Positions 5,617-12,110 of a DNA stretch of 12,110 nucleotides are shown piece after piece. The first letter of the stretch is position 1. Every line of letters starts with the position of its first letter. Both the position numbers and the translations under genes were made by a program. Source of the stretch: PUPG01 sp041686485. Its GTDB lineage: Bacteria > Bacteroidota > Bacteroidia > Bacteroidales > UBA7960. The notes beneath the pieces are model-generated. The model had not been told where the DNA came from and did not search any database. It worked only from the letters and a program-made list of their open reading frames with translations. The DNA lies in the NCBI GenBank assembly GCA_041686485.1, contig JAWLDT010000070.1, forward strand, positions 1 through 12,110, given 5' to 3'.

Positions 5617-7680
5617 TTATTCTATGCTGAACGTTTCGTCATCAATACCGGCATTGATCTCCACATCTTCAATGGTAAACTCTACCATTTGCGGGCCAAC
5701 TTCCTGGGTAATCGAATGCGGCATCATGATGCCCTCTACTTCTTCGTAATCGCTGTAGGTTGACTGGCTCTCATCGGTGACGGTTTTGATTTTAAACCAT
5801 GTTTCCGTACTGAAGTAGTCGTAAGCTGTTTGTCCGGAAGGATGCCTGACTTCGACCTTATAGGCTTTTTCACCATCAATGGTTTCGATACCAAGCAACT
5901 CTTTTTCGATGCCATGTTCTTCGTATTCCATTTCCATGGTGATCACGGCTTCCCGTTTAAGTTGTTCATACTGCGGACCTTCCGTAAACTCCTGGCGGCC
6001 CATCTGGGATACCACCACGCCTTTCTCACCATCAAAAAGCTGTTTGGAAACCACATTTTCGCCCATTTTGGTTTCCATCAACAACATGTCAGGTGCTTTT
6101 TTGTAGCTGATAAGTTGGAGGGTTTGCCCCATCAGGCTGGCGGTCATCTCTTGCTTCATATCCTGAATTTCGTTCATTTTTTGGCGGCCGCCGATGGCTT
6201 CCAGATAGTTGTCCATAATGGTTTCGGCGGTATAACCTTCCGGTGCTGGTTCGAGGGCGATATCTTCTACTGGCCTTCCAAATGCGTCATAGTATTCTAC
6301 TGCTCCGGCAGCCGAAAAAGGCAGTAGTGTTTCGGCAACCTCTTCCTGGTTTCCGGCTACTACGATGATGGCGTTTTCCGGTTTCAGGTACTTTTGTGCC
6401 ATTGCCCGGACGTCTTCAGCCGTTACGGCTTCAAGGCGCTCCAGGTAGGTGGTGTAATAGTCGTTGGGAAGGTCGTAGCGTTCCACATTCAGGGCGAAGC
6501 GCGCGATGGTTCTGGGGCTTTCCAGTGAACGGGCAAAGCTGCCTGTCATGAAATTTTTGGTAAGTTCCAGGCTGTTTGGCTCTACCGGTTCTTCGGCTAT
6601 GCGCTGCATCTCGTAAAGGATTTCGGTAATGGTGGTGTCGGTAACCTCGTTGCGAACTTCTGTCTGAGCGTTAAAGCGACCTATTACCGGGTCAGTGGAA
6701 ATGTTGGAACGTGCGCCGTAGGTATACCCTTTATCTTCGCGCAGGTTTTGCATGAGCCTTCCGGAGAATGCGCCTCCTCCAAGAACGGAGTTCATAACGC
6801 TTGCCTTGATGGCATCTTCGTGGCCAGGGACCAGTTCAACCGGATGGGTAACCCTTACGACACTCTGGACAGCATCCGAGCGGTCGGCAAAAGCCACACG
6901 ACGGCCCTCCGGCGGCTCAGGAGTGGGGTAGGTCCTTTCAGGAACATCGCCGGGTTCCCAGGATGCAAAATAGGTTTCCATGACGTCCTGTGCTTCTTCC
7001 GTGGTCATGTCCCCCACGATCACCATGTAAGCTACATTGGGTTTAAAGTGATCTTCATAGTACCCGGTGATTTGTTCACGGGTAATATTATCCAGGCTTT
7101 CTTCTGTGGTGACTTCCCCATAAGGGTGATCATGGCCGTATGTTACCGCACGGGCAACGTTGTTGGCCATGGCAGTAGCGTTATTTTCTACCGTGGCCAG
7201 TCCCGATTTGTTTTGCTTGATCAGGCGATCCATCTCCTCCTCCGGGAAAGAGGGGTTCAGGAGAATGTCAGACATCAGCTCCAGAAGTGTTTCCTGGTGC
7301 CGGGTCAGGGAAGAGCCAAACATCCCGGTTGAAGAAGTGGACAGGCTTCCGCCGATGAAGTCGATGGCCTCATCAATTTCTTTCTTGCTACGGTTGGCAG
7401 TTCCCTCACGCATCAGTGATCCGGCAAGGTCTGTATATCCTTTGGCTTCGCCTTCGTACAATGGATCGATATCCAAAGTAAGCTGAAAAGAAACGACCGG
7501 TACCTGGTCATTCTCTACCACGATGACTTTCATTCCGTTATCCAGTTCAAAAGACTCAAAATCGCCCAGCTGAATGGTCGGGGCTGGTCCGGGTTCCGGC
7601 TTTTGGCTCCTGTCAACCTGTGCCGTGACAGATAGGATAAAAACGAAACTTAATATGGTGAATATGCTGATTTTTTTCAT
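5617..7680 (-). CDS. M16 family peptidase-like protein, zinc site missing, with C-terminal LolA-like domain
   Basis: A 687-residue exported protein. A signal peptide is clear (MKKISIFTILSFVFILSVTAQ). Residues ~38-470 form the two M16 (pitrilysin/MPP-like) domains: SFELDNGMKVIVVEND at the start, then GYTDLAGSLMREGT at the place where active enzymes have HxxEH. No HxxEH is present, so this is the non-catalytic partner type; the mid region GGGAFSGRLMQNLREDKGYTYGARS is the conserved substrate-binding segment of the second M16 domain. Residues ~485-687 (YLEAIGGRQKMNEIQ onward, with repeated beta strands) resemble the outer-membrane lipoprotein-sorting (LolA-like) fold often fused to such proteins in Bacteroidota. 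It follows the catalytic M16 gene by 30 bp, so the two probably form a periplasmic heterodimer. Substrate unknown. Ends at a strong terminator. Confidence 0.92.
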   Translation of the reverse strand: MKKISIFTILSFVFILSVTAQVDRSQKPEPGPAPTIQLGDFESFELDNGMKVIVVENDQVPVVSFQLTLDIDPLYEGEAKGYTDLAGSLMREGTANRSKKEIDEAIDFIGGSLSTSSTGMFGSSLTRHQETLLELMSDILLNPSFPEEEMDRLIKQNKSGLATVENNATAMANNVARAVTYGHDHPYGEVTTEESLDNITREQITGYYEDHFKPNVAYMVIVGDMTTEEAQDVMETYFASWEPGDVPERTYPTPEPPEGRRVAFADRSDAVQSVVRVTHPVELVPGHEDAIKASVMNSVLGGGAFSGRLMQNLREDKGYTYGARSNISTDPVIGRFNAQTEVRNEVTDTTITEILYEMQRIAEEPVEPNSLELTKNFMTGSFARSLESPRTIARFALNVERYDLPNDYYTTYLERLEAVTAEDVRAMAQKYLKPENAIIVVAGNQEEVAETLLPFSAAGAVEYYDAFGRPVEDIALEPAPEGYTAETIMDNYLEAIGGRQKMNEIQDMKQEMTASLMGQTLQLISYKKAPDMLLMETKMGENVVSKQLFDGEKGVVVSQMGRQEFTEGPQYEQLKREAVITMEMEYEEHGIEKELLGIETIDGEKAYKVEVRHPSGQTAYDYFSTETWFKIKTVTDESQSTYSDYEEVEGIMMPHSITQEVGPQMVEFTIEDVEINAGIDDETFSIE

Positions 7681-7710
7681 TGTATTATGATTTTTATTGG
7701 TTTCGGATGA

Positions 7711-9036
7711 TTATTGGGCTTCGGGCATATAATACAGCACAACCCGGTTGTCTTCGCGGAAATATTTTTGTGCCACTTCGAGAATGTCCTCACGGGTGAC
7801 CGACATAAACCTGTCGATTTCATTGTTGATCAGGTTGGCGTCACCATAGAGCAAATGGTAATTGGCAAGGTTCATAGCACGCCTTGCAATGGTTGTGTTG
7901 CTGTTTACCATATTGCTTTCCCGCTGGTTTCTGAGCTTCTGCATCTCCTCTTCAGAGATCAGCTCATTGCGCACCCGTTCCAGCTCTTCATCAATGGAGG
8001 TTTCTACATCCTGAATGTCTACACCCATATTCGGGATTGACATGATGATGTTCAGACCGGGGTCTTCCAATCCTAACGGGTTGGATTGAACCATTAAGGC
8101 AGATTGTTCTTCTACCACCAGCTTACGGTTCAGGCGGCTGCTTTCCCCCTGGGATAACAGGGAGCCCAGCATCTGAAGGGCATAATAGTCTTCAGTTCCC
8201 TGTGCAGGGATATGATATGCCTGGATCAGCATTGGTAGTTGGATGTTGTCGTATACAGTGTCACGCAGCTCTTCCGTGCGTTCAGGTTCTTCAACCTCAG
8301 GTCTGAAAATATCGTGTCCTCCTGACGGTATTCCGGCAAAATACTTCTCTACCAGCTCTCTCGTTTCCTCTGTTTCAATGTCCCCTGAAACTACCAATAC
8401 GGCATTTTTTGGCACATAAAACATATCGTGAAAATCGGTAATGTTTTCATAAGTGGCATTGCGGATATGTTCATCTTTGCCAAGCACATCTGATTGATAA
8501 GGATGCTCCCTGAAGGCGCGCTTCAGGGTTTCGGTGAGAACACGTCCGTAGGGCTGGTTGTCACGGGTTTGTTTCATCTCTTCGGTTACAACATCTTTTT
8601 GTGTGGTAATGCCGATAGAGTCGATCACGGGATGGAGCAATCGCTCTGATTCCAGCCACAGACCAAGTTCAAGCTGATTGGATGGGAGCAGAACAAAGTA
8701 GTTGGTCACATCAAAGCTGGTATACGCGTTCAATGAACCGCCGGCCTGTTCCACAATCTCGGAAAACTCTCCGCGTTCAATGTGCTTGGTGCCCTCGAAC
8801 ATCAGGTGCTCAAAGAAATGGGCAAACCCTGTCCGGTCACGGAATTCATTTTTGGCTCCCACATGATACATGATGTTTACCACCACGTTGGGGGTGGTGT
8901 TATCTTCATGCAGAATGACTTGGAGCCCGTTGTCGAGGGTATACTCCGTAAAATCAATCCGCTGCTCTGACGCCAGCGCACCGCCGGCCATAAACAACAA
9001 CACGGAAACAATGAAAAGATTCAATCTTAGCTTCAT
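7711..9036 (-). CDS. M16 family zinc metallopeptidase (catalytic subunit)
   Basis: A 441-residue exported peptidase. The N-terminus MKLRLNLFIVSVLLFMAGGALA is a signal peptide, so it acts in the periplasm. The inverted zinc motif HxxEH is present as HFFEH (His73, Glu76, His77), with the third ligand in VVTEEMKQ (Glu152/153), about 76 residues on, as usual for the family. QPYGRV and the later SLLSQGESSRLNRKLVVEE segment complete the paired alpha/beta domains. M16B enzymes cleave small unfolded or short peptides in a clamshell chamber, usually with a non-catalytic partner. The next gene, 30 bp downstream, encodes exactly such a partner with the zinc site lost. Start ATG 9036 is set by the signal peptide. 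A promoter match is found at 9102-9134. Confidence 0.95.
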   Translation of the reverse strand: MKLRLNLFIVSVLLFMAGGALASEQRIDFTEYTLDNGLQVILHEDNTTPNVVVNIMYHVGAKNEFRDRTGFAHFFEHLMFEGTKHIERGEFSEIVEQAGGSLNAYTSFDVTNYFVLLPSNQLELGLWLESERLLHPVIDSIGITTQKDVVTEEMKQTRDNQPYGRVLTETLKRAFREHPYQSDVLGKDEHIRNATYENITDFHDMFYVPKNAVLVVSGDIETEETRELVEKYFAGIPSGGHDIFRPEVEEPERTEELRDTVYDNIQLPMLIQAYHIPAQGTEDYYALQMLGSLLSQGESSRLNRKLVVEEQSALMVQSNPLGLEDPGLNIIMSIPNMGVDIQDVETSIDEELERVRNELISEEEMQKLRNQRESNMVNSNTTIARRAMNLANYHLLYGDANLINNEIDRFMSVTREDILEVAQKYFREDNRVVLYYMPEAQ

Positions 9037-9101
9037 GTTTAATAGTTTTATGTTGATAAAAAATGAAAAAATTATATGATAAATATGGTCAAAAACTCGT
9101 G

Positions 9102-9134
9102 CAAATTTAATGAATGAAACAAAACCATCTCAAA
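9102..9134 (-). promoter_or_regulatory. Bacteroidetes-type promoter of the M16 operon
   Basis: On the minus strand TAAATTTG (9102-9109) fits TAnnTTTG and TTTG (9131-9134) lies exactly 21 nt upstream, the same spacing and the same -7 octamer as at the tRNA promoter. It sits between the dnaX stop (9146) and the M16 start (9036), giving an A/T-rich leader of roughly 60 nt. Confidence 0.6.
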
Positions 9135-9145
9135 AATTGTTTGTT

Positions 9146-9808
9146 TTAATATTCTATATCAAGTCCAAGTTCTTTTGTAAGCCGATTGATCTCGGGGTTC
9201 TTTTGTATCAGTTTTTGCAATTTGTCTTTTGGAAGGTAGACCTTTTCAGTGGTTTGGGTTTCCTGTATCTTTGTCCGGATCTGAATGGTATGATTTTCCA
9301 GTGAATGATGCAGCTTGTTGAGCAACTCGGGTTTCTTTTCCCGGATCAGCTCTGCCTGAATGGTGTTATCCAGATATACCTCAACGACATTGTCCTCCAA
9401 CACCGCAGGCTTATAGCGTGTCATGGCCAGGTAAAGTGCATGGCTTTCTTCCTTGAAGGCAAGGGCCATGTCTTTCCAAACAGCCATAAAATCCTCGTCT
9501 GCAAAGGCTTTTTCCGGCTTCTGGCTGTTATCTTCTTCCGTTGGGCTTTCGTTTCCCTTGGTGGTTTTATCGGTGTTGTTGATTTTCAGGCTAATCCTGG
9601 ATACAGGGCTATCAGGTTGTGATACAGATGTTGCCGAAGTAGCTGAAACTTTGGAAGATTGTTTTTTAGCGGCAGGTTTAACCGGCTCCTGCTTCGGGGC
9701 AGCTTTAGCCTCATCCGAAGGTTTCCTGGCGGGTTGTGTTTGCTCTTTATCAGGACCTGCCGGAGGTGCCGGGAGTTTCTGAAGGGCGTCTACGTCTGTG
9801 TCAGGGCT
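9146..9808 (-). CDS. dnaX: DnaX tau-specific C-terminal region, reached by a -1 frameshift
   Basis: Open in the -1 frame relative to the upstream dnaX frame, from AGC at 9808-9806 to TAA at 9146-9148 (220 residues). After the A10 run it reads SPDTDVDALQKLP, then a Pro/Ala/Lys/Ser-rich linker of about 100 residues, typical for the flexible tau linker, and finally a compact C-terminal domain (about the last 113 residues). Features such as LAMTRYKPAVLEDNVVEVYLDN and the ending NPEINRLTKELGLDIEY match my recollection of the conserved tail of Bacteroidetes DnaX. In the replisome this part of tau contacts the polymerase alpha subunit and helicase in better-studied bacteria. It has no plausible start of its own before 9487, and ATG 9487 would drop the linker. 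Combined with the upstream frame, a full tau of about 586 residues results, a normal length. Either a recoded segment or a homopolymer miscount. Confidence 0.85.
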   Translation of the reverse strand, partial: SPDTDVDALQKLPAPPAGPDKEQTQPARKPSDEAKAAPKQEPVKPAAKKQSSKVSATSATSVSQPDSPVSRISLKINNTDKTTKGNESPTEEDNSQKPEKAFADEDFMAVWKDMALAFKEESHALYLAMTRYKPAVLEDNVVEVYLDNTIQAELIREKKPELLNKLHHSLENHTIQIRTKIQETQTTEKVYLPKDKLQKLIQKNPEINRLTKELGLDIEY

Positions 9809-10905
9809 TTTTTTTTTACCAGCGACACGGTTTGCAGCATCGTAAGCTCCAGTAACAGCCGTTTGCTGCTGCTGGTTTTATACTGGACATCAGCTTTATT
9901 CGTGATCTCCAGTGCCCCCATCAGAAAGTCTTCCGGGCAGCGCTCTGACTGTGCTTTATATTTTTCCCGGATGTCATCACCTGCCTCTATGAGCGTGATG
10001 GTTGCCGGATCCTTGCAAACCATCAGATTCCTGAAATGACCTGCCAGACCGGTAATAAGGTCGTCGCCATCAAAGCCTTTTAACAGGATTTCGTTGATCA
10101 GCAGGAGAATATCCGTGCTGTTCTCCTCCAGGATAAGGTCTGTGATCCGGAAAAAATAATCATAATCCAGGATGTTCAGGTTCTCAACCACCTGTTGATA
10201 GGAGAGGTTGCTGCCGGTAAAGCTGATCAGCTGATCAAATATGGACAGCGCGTCCCGCATGGCTCCGTCGGCCTTCTGACTGATAAGGTGCAGGGCATTG
10301 TAATCGGCTTCTATGCCCTCCTGTTCAGCCACCCAGGCCAGCTGCCGGGTGATATCGTTTACGGTGATGCGGGCAAAATCAAAGATCTGGCAGCGCGACA
10401 GGATGGTGGGGATGATCTTCTGCTTTTCGGTCGTGGCCAGGATGAACTTGGCATACGCCGGGGGCTCTTCCAGCGTCTTCAAAAAGGCATTGAACGCCTG
10501 CTGGGAAAGCATATGGACCTCATCAATAATGTAAACCTTGTATTTACCTACCTGGGGAGGTATCCGCACCTGGTCAACCAGCGTGCGAATGCCATCCACA
10601 CTATTGTTCGAAGCCGCATCCAGCTCGTGAATATTGAATGAATGTGACTGGTTGAATGACTGGCAGGACTCACAAACATTGCACGCCTCGATATTCTCTG
10701 TGATGTTTTCACAGTTGATGGTTTTGGCCAGGATGCGTGCACAGGTGGTTTTCCCGATGCCACGCGGGCCGCAAAACAGGAAGGCCTGCGCCACATGGTT
10801 GTTCCGGATGGCATTCTTCAGGGTGTTGGTAATGGATTGCTGACCAACCACCATATCAAAGGTGTCGGGACGATACTTGCGGGCAGATACGACAAATGGA
10901 TCCAT
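9790..10905 (-). CDS. dnaX: DNA polymerase III subunit gamma/tau, zero-frame (gamma-length) product
   Basis: Clamp-loader ATPase of the replisome, 371 residues in the zero frame. Visible: MDPFVVSARKYRPDTFDMVVGQ start, Walker A GPRGIGKT (46-53), zinc-binding cysteines 65, 75, 78 and 81, Walker B IIDEVH (126-131), sensor/Arg-finger segment ATTEKQKIIPTILSRCQ with SRC at 170-172, lid domain to ~240 and the helical collar domain III to about 365. The frame runs through ten A (GTA AAA AAA AAA) and stops at TAG five codons later (ALTQT). This product ends just after domain III, as E. coli gamma does; the tau tail continues in the -1 frame. ATG 10905 is preferred: the TTG at 10932 lies inside the upstream terminator. 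A TATTTTTG at 10910-10917 is too close to the ATG to be an ordinary promoter. Confidence 0.95.
   Translation of the reverse strand: MDPFVVSARKYRPDTFDMVVGQQSITNTLKNAIRNNHVAQAFLFCGPRGIGKTTCARILAKTINCENITENIEACNVCESCQSFNQSHSFNIHELDAASNNSVDGIRTLVDQVRIPPQVGKYKVYIIDEVHMLSQQAFNAFLKTLEEPPAYAKFILATTEKQKIIPTILSRCQIFDFARITVNDITRQLAWVAEQEGIEADYNALHLISQKADGAMRDALSIFDQLISFTGSNLSYQQVVENLNILDYDYFFRITDLILEENSTDILLLINEILLKGFDGDDLITGLAGHFRNLMVCKDPATITLIEAGDDIREKYKAQSERCPEDFLMGALEITNKADVQYKTSSSKRLLLELTMLQTVSLVKKKALTQT
9808..9817 (-). other. A10 slippery site in dnaX (candidate programmed frameshift or transcriptional slippage)
   Basis: Minus-strand GTA AAA AAA AAA GCC. A -1 slip re-reads the last A and continues AGC CCT GAC into the tau frame; without a slip the ribosome meets TAG five codons on. 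It resembles the A AAA AAG heptamer of E. coli dnaX and the A9 run of Thermus dnaX. No strong stem-loop or Shine-Dalgarno-like stimulator is obvious; a short CCGG/CCGG hairpin is possible ~30 nt downstream. An 11-A run in the real genome would make the gene continuous. Confidence 0.75.
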
Positions 10906-10916
10906 GTTGCAAAAAT

Positions 10917-10957
10917 AAAAAAACCGGCGCAAACAAATTGGTAAGCACCGGTTTTTT
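10917..10957 (-). terminator. Rho-independent terminator of the threonine dehydrogenase gene
   Basis: On the minus strand AAAAAACCGGTGC pairs with GCGCCGGTTTTTT (13 bp, one T-G wobble) around a 14-nt loop and ends in seven T. It starts six bases after the stop codon at 10963 and ends 12 bases before the dnaX ATG, insulating dnaX from upstream transcription. Confidence 0.88.
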
Positions 10958-10962
10958 ATGGT

Positions 10963-11925
10963 CTATATTAAGCCTTTTTTATGTTTCTCGCCAATGGCCT
11001 TTAGCATATCGGCTGTCATGGCATCCAGGTTATATTTGTGCTGCCAGCCCCAGTCTTTACGGGCAGGGCTGTCGTCAACCGAGTTCGGCCATGAGTCGGC
11101 AATATCCTGACGGAAATCGGGTTCATAAGAGATTTCAAACTCAGGAATATGTTTCTTGATGGATTCGGCCAGCTCGGCAACGGTAAAGTCCATAGCTCCC
11201 ACATTGTAATCGCAGTGGTGGTTGAGGTCCTTAAAGTCTGCCTGCAGCAGATCGATGGTTGCCTTCAGACAGTCGGGCATGTACATCATGGGCAGGCGGG
11301 TGTTTTCGTTGACGAAGCAAGTGTACTTCTTGTTTTTGATGGCTTCGTAATAGATGGCGATGGCATAATCTGTTGTGCCGCCCCCCGGCTCCGTTTCGTG
11401 GCTGATAATGCCGGGGTATCTAAGCCCTCTGACATCCAGCCCATATTTCTTAACGTAATAATCGCCCAGCAATTCTCCGGCCACCTTGGTAACACCATAC
11501 ATGGTGGTTGGCTTAAGAATGGTTTCCTGTGGGGTGTTATCAACCGGGGTGGTCGGTCCGAAAACGGCTATTGAACTGGGTACCAGTACCTGCTTCATCT
11601 GGCGCTCACGGGCCAGCTCCAGGATATTGATCAATCCATTCATGTTGACATCCCATGCCAGCATGGGGTTTTTCTCGCCGGTCCCGCTCAATATGGCTGC
11701 CATGTTGATGATCCCGTCAATATTGTATTTGTCAACCACCGAAACCAGGTTGTCAACATCCAAAGCGTCAACCACCTCATGGGGCCCCGATTCTGCCAGT
11801 TTCTTCGAAGGCTTGGTTTTCCGGATGCCCGCAACCACATTATCATTTCCGTAAATTTCACGCAGGGAAAGTGTTAACTCCGAACCAATCTGTCCGGCAG
11901 CTCCAATGACTAAAATGTTTTTCAT
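10963..11925 (-). CDS. L-threonine 3-dehydrogenase, SDR / NAD-dependent epimerase type
   Basis: A 320-residue cytoplasmic oxidoreductase of the extended short-chain dehydrogenase family. The Rossmann motif GAAGQIG (8-14) follows the first strand MKNILVIG. The catalytic triad is visible as PSSIAVFG (Ser117/118) and YGVTK (Tyr143, Lys147). The segments LRYPGIIS, GGGTTDYAIAIYYEA and LPMMYMPDCLKATIDLL are, from memory, diagnostic for the SDR-type threonine dehydrogenases of Bacteroidota, as opposed to the zinc-dependent MDR-type Tdh of E. coli. The enzyme oxidises L-threonine to 2-amino-3-ketobutyrate with NAD+, which glycine C-acetyltransferase (Kbl) then splits to glycine and acetyl-CoA. No kbl gene is in the window. 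A generic sugar-nucleotide epimerase is the alternative. Monocistronic by the terminator just downstream; no clear promoter is found upstream. Confidence 0.88.
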   Translation of the reverse strand: MKNILVIGAAGQIGSELTLSLREIYGNDNVVAGIRKTKPSKKLAESGPHEVVDALDVDNLVSVVDKYNIDGIINMAAILSGTGEKNPMLAWDVNMNGLINILELARERQMKQVLVPSSIAVFGPTTPVDNTPQETILKPTTMYGVTKVAGELLGDYYVKKYGLDVRGLRYPGIISHETEPGGGTTDYAIAIYYEAIKNKKYTCFVNENTRLPMMYMPDCLKATIDLLQADFKDLNHHCDYNVGAMDFTVAELAESIKKHIPEFEISYEPDFRQDIADSWPNSVDDSPARKDWGWQHKYNLDAMTADMLKAIGEKHKKGLI

Positions 11926-12068
11926 TACAATAGTGTTTTATTTGTTCTTGCTTTGTTTGATTGAACGCCATTCAAAGAATGAACTACTGAAACTTTATTA
12001 TATATTAATTGCGCTATTATACTACCAAGTCGATTGCTGTTCTCCTATCCTCCCGTCTTTCTTATGTC

Positions 12069-12081
12069 ACCCCTTCGGGGT
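12069..12081. repeat. Short ACCCC-TTC-GGGGT hairpin, REP-like
   Basis: Perfect 5-bp inverted repeat with a three-base loop in the 185-bp upstream region of the threonine dehydrogenase gene. On the minus strand it reads AACCCCGAAGGGGTGACAT and is followed by purine-rich sequence (AAGAAAGACGGGAGGATAGG). From memory, similar CCCC-GAA-GGGG-TGACA elements recur between genes in Bacteroidota, so it may be a dispersed repeat and not a terminator. The rest of 11926-12110 is A/T-rich with no gene seen. Confidence 0.5.
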
Positions 12082-12110
12082 TTATGTTTTGTTTGTGTTC
12101 CCCTTTTTTT

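Noticed and set aside
9146..10905. dnaX as a pseudogene or as two independent genes
   Set aside because: Both parts keep intact conserved sequence, the break is exactly at an A10 run, and the downstream part lacks a plausible start that would include its linker. Recoding or a homopolymer miscount explains this better.

Overview
The window looks like a fragment of a Bacteroidota chromosome, probably a metagenome-assembled Bacteroidales-like lineage. The signs are Bacteroidetes-type promoter elements (TAnnTTTG, with TTTG 21 nt upstream in two cases), a Fibrobacter-succinogenes-major (FISUMP) domain protein, an SDR-type L-threonine dehydrogenase, paired M16 peptidases and a DnaX C-terminus of the Bacteroidetes kind. 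Taxonomy is inferred from these features, not measured. One run of 100 N (1994-2093) marks a scaffold join.

Left part (1-1040): the 3' end of a FISUMP / C-type-lectin-like protein whose C-terminus resembles the variable region of diversity-generating retroelement (DGR) targets. It is followed by a small hairpin and a strong rho-independent terminator. A tRNA with anticodon CAU lies on the minus strand with its own promoter and terminator. Next to it is a non-coding, purine-rich tract made of fifteen strictly phased degenerate octamers.

Middle part (1039-5500): a HAD-superfamily hydrolase (+), an array of degenerate ~67-bp tandem repeats that runs into the scaffold gap, and a DusB-like tRNA-dihydrouridine synthase (-). 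A CPBP/Abi-type membrane metalloprotease (+) diverges from dus. It converges, with one base between the stop codons, on a YihY/BrkB-family membrane protein (-). The 99 bases on each side of the gap are identical, which looks like an unmerged k-mer overlap and not a biological duplication.

Right part (5550-12110), all minus strand: L-threonine 3-dehydrogenase with a terminator, then dnaX, then a two-gene operon with a catalytic M16 peptidase (HxxEH present) followed by an M16 partner that lacks the zinc motif and carries a C-terminal LolA-like domain, closed by a strong terminator. dnaX is split by an A10 run into a gamma-length reading frame and a continuation in the -1 frame that encodes the tau-specific C-terminus. 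This suggests programmed ribosomal frameshifting or transcriptional slippage, as known for dnaX in E. coli and Thermus, unless the homopolymer was miscounted.

Most genes here are housekeeping. No complete defence system, CRISPR array, transposase or reverse transcriptase is visible. The observations most worth following are the dnaX slippery site, the possible DGR target, the phased octamer tract and the assembly artefact.
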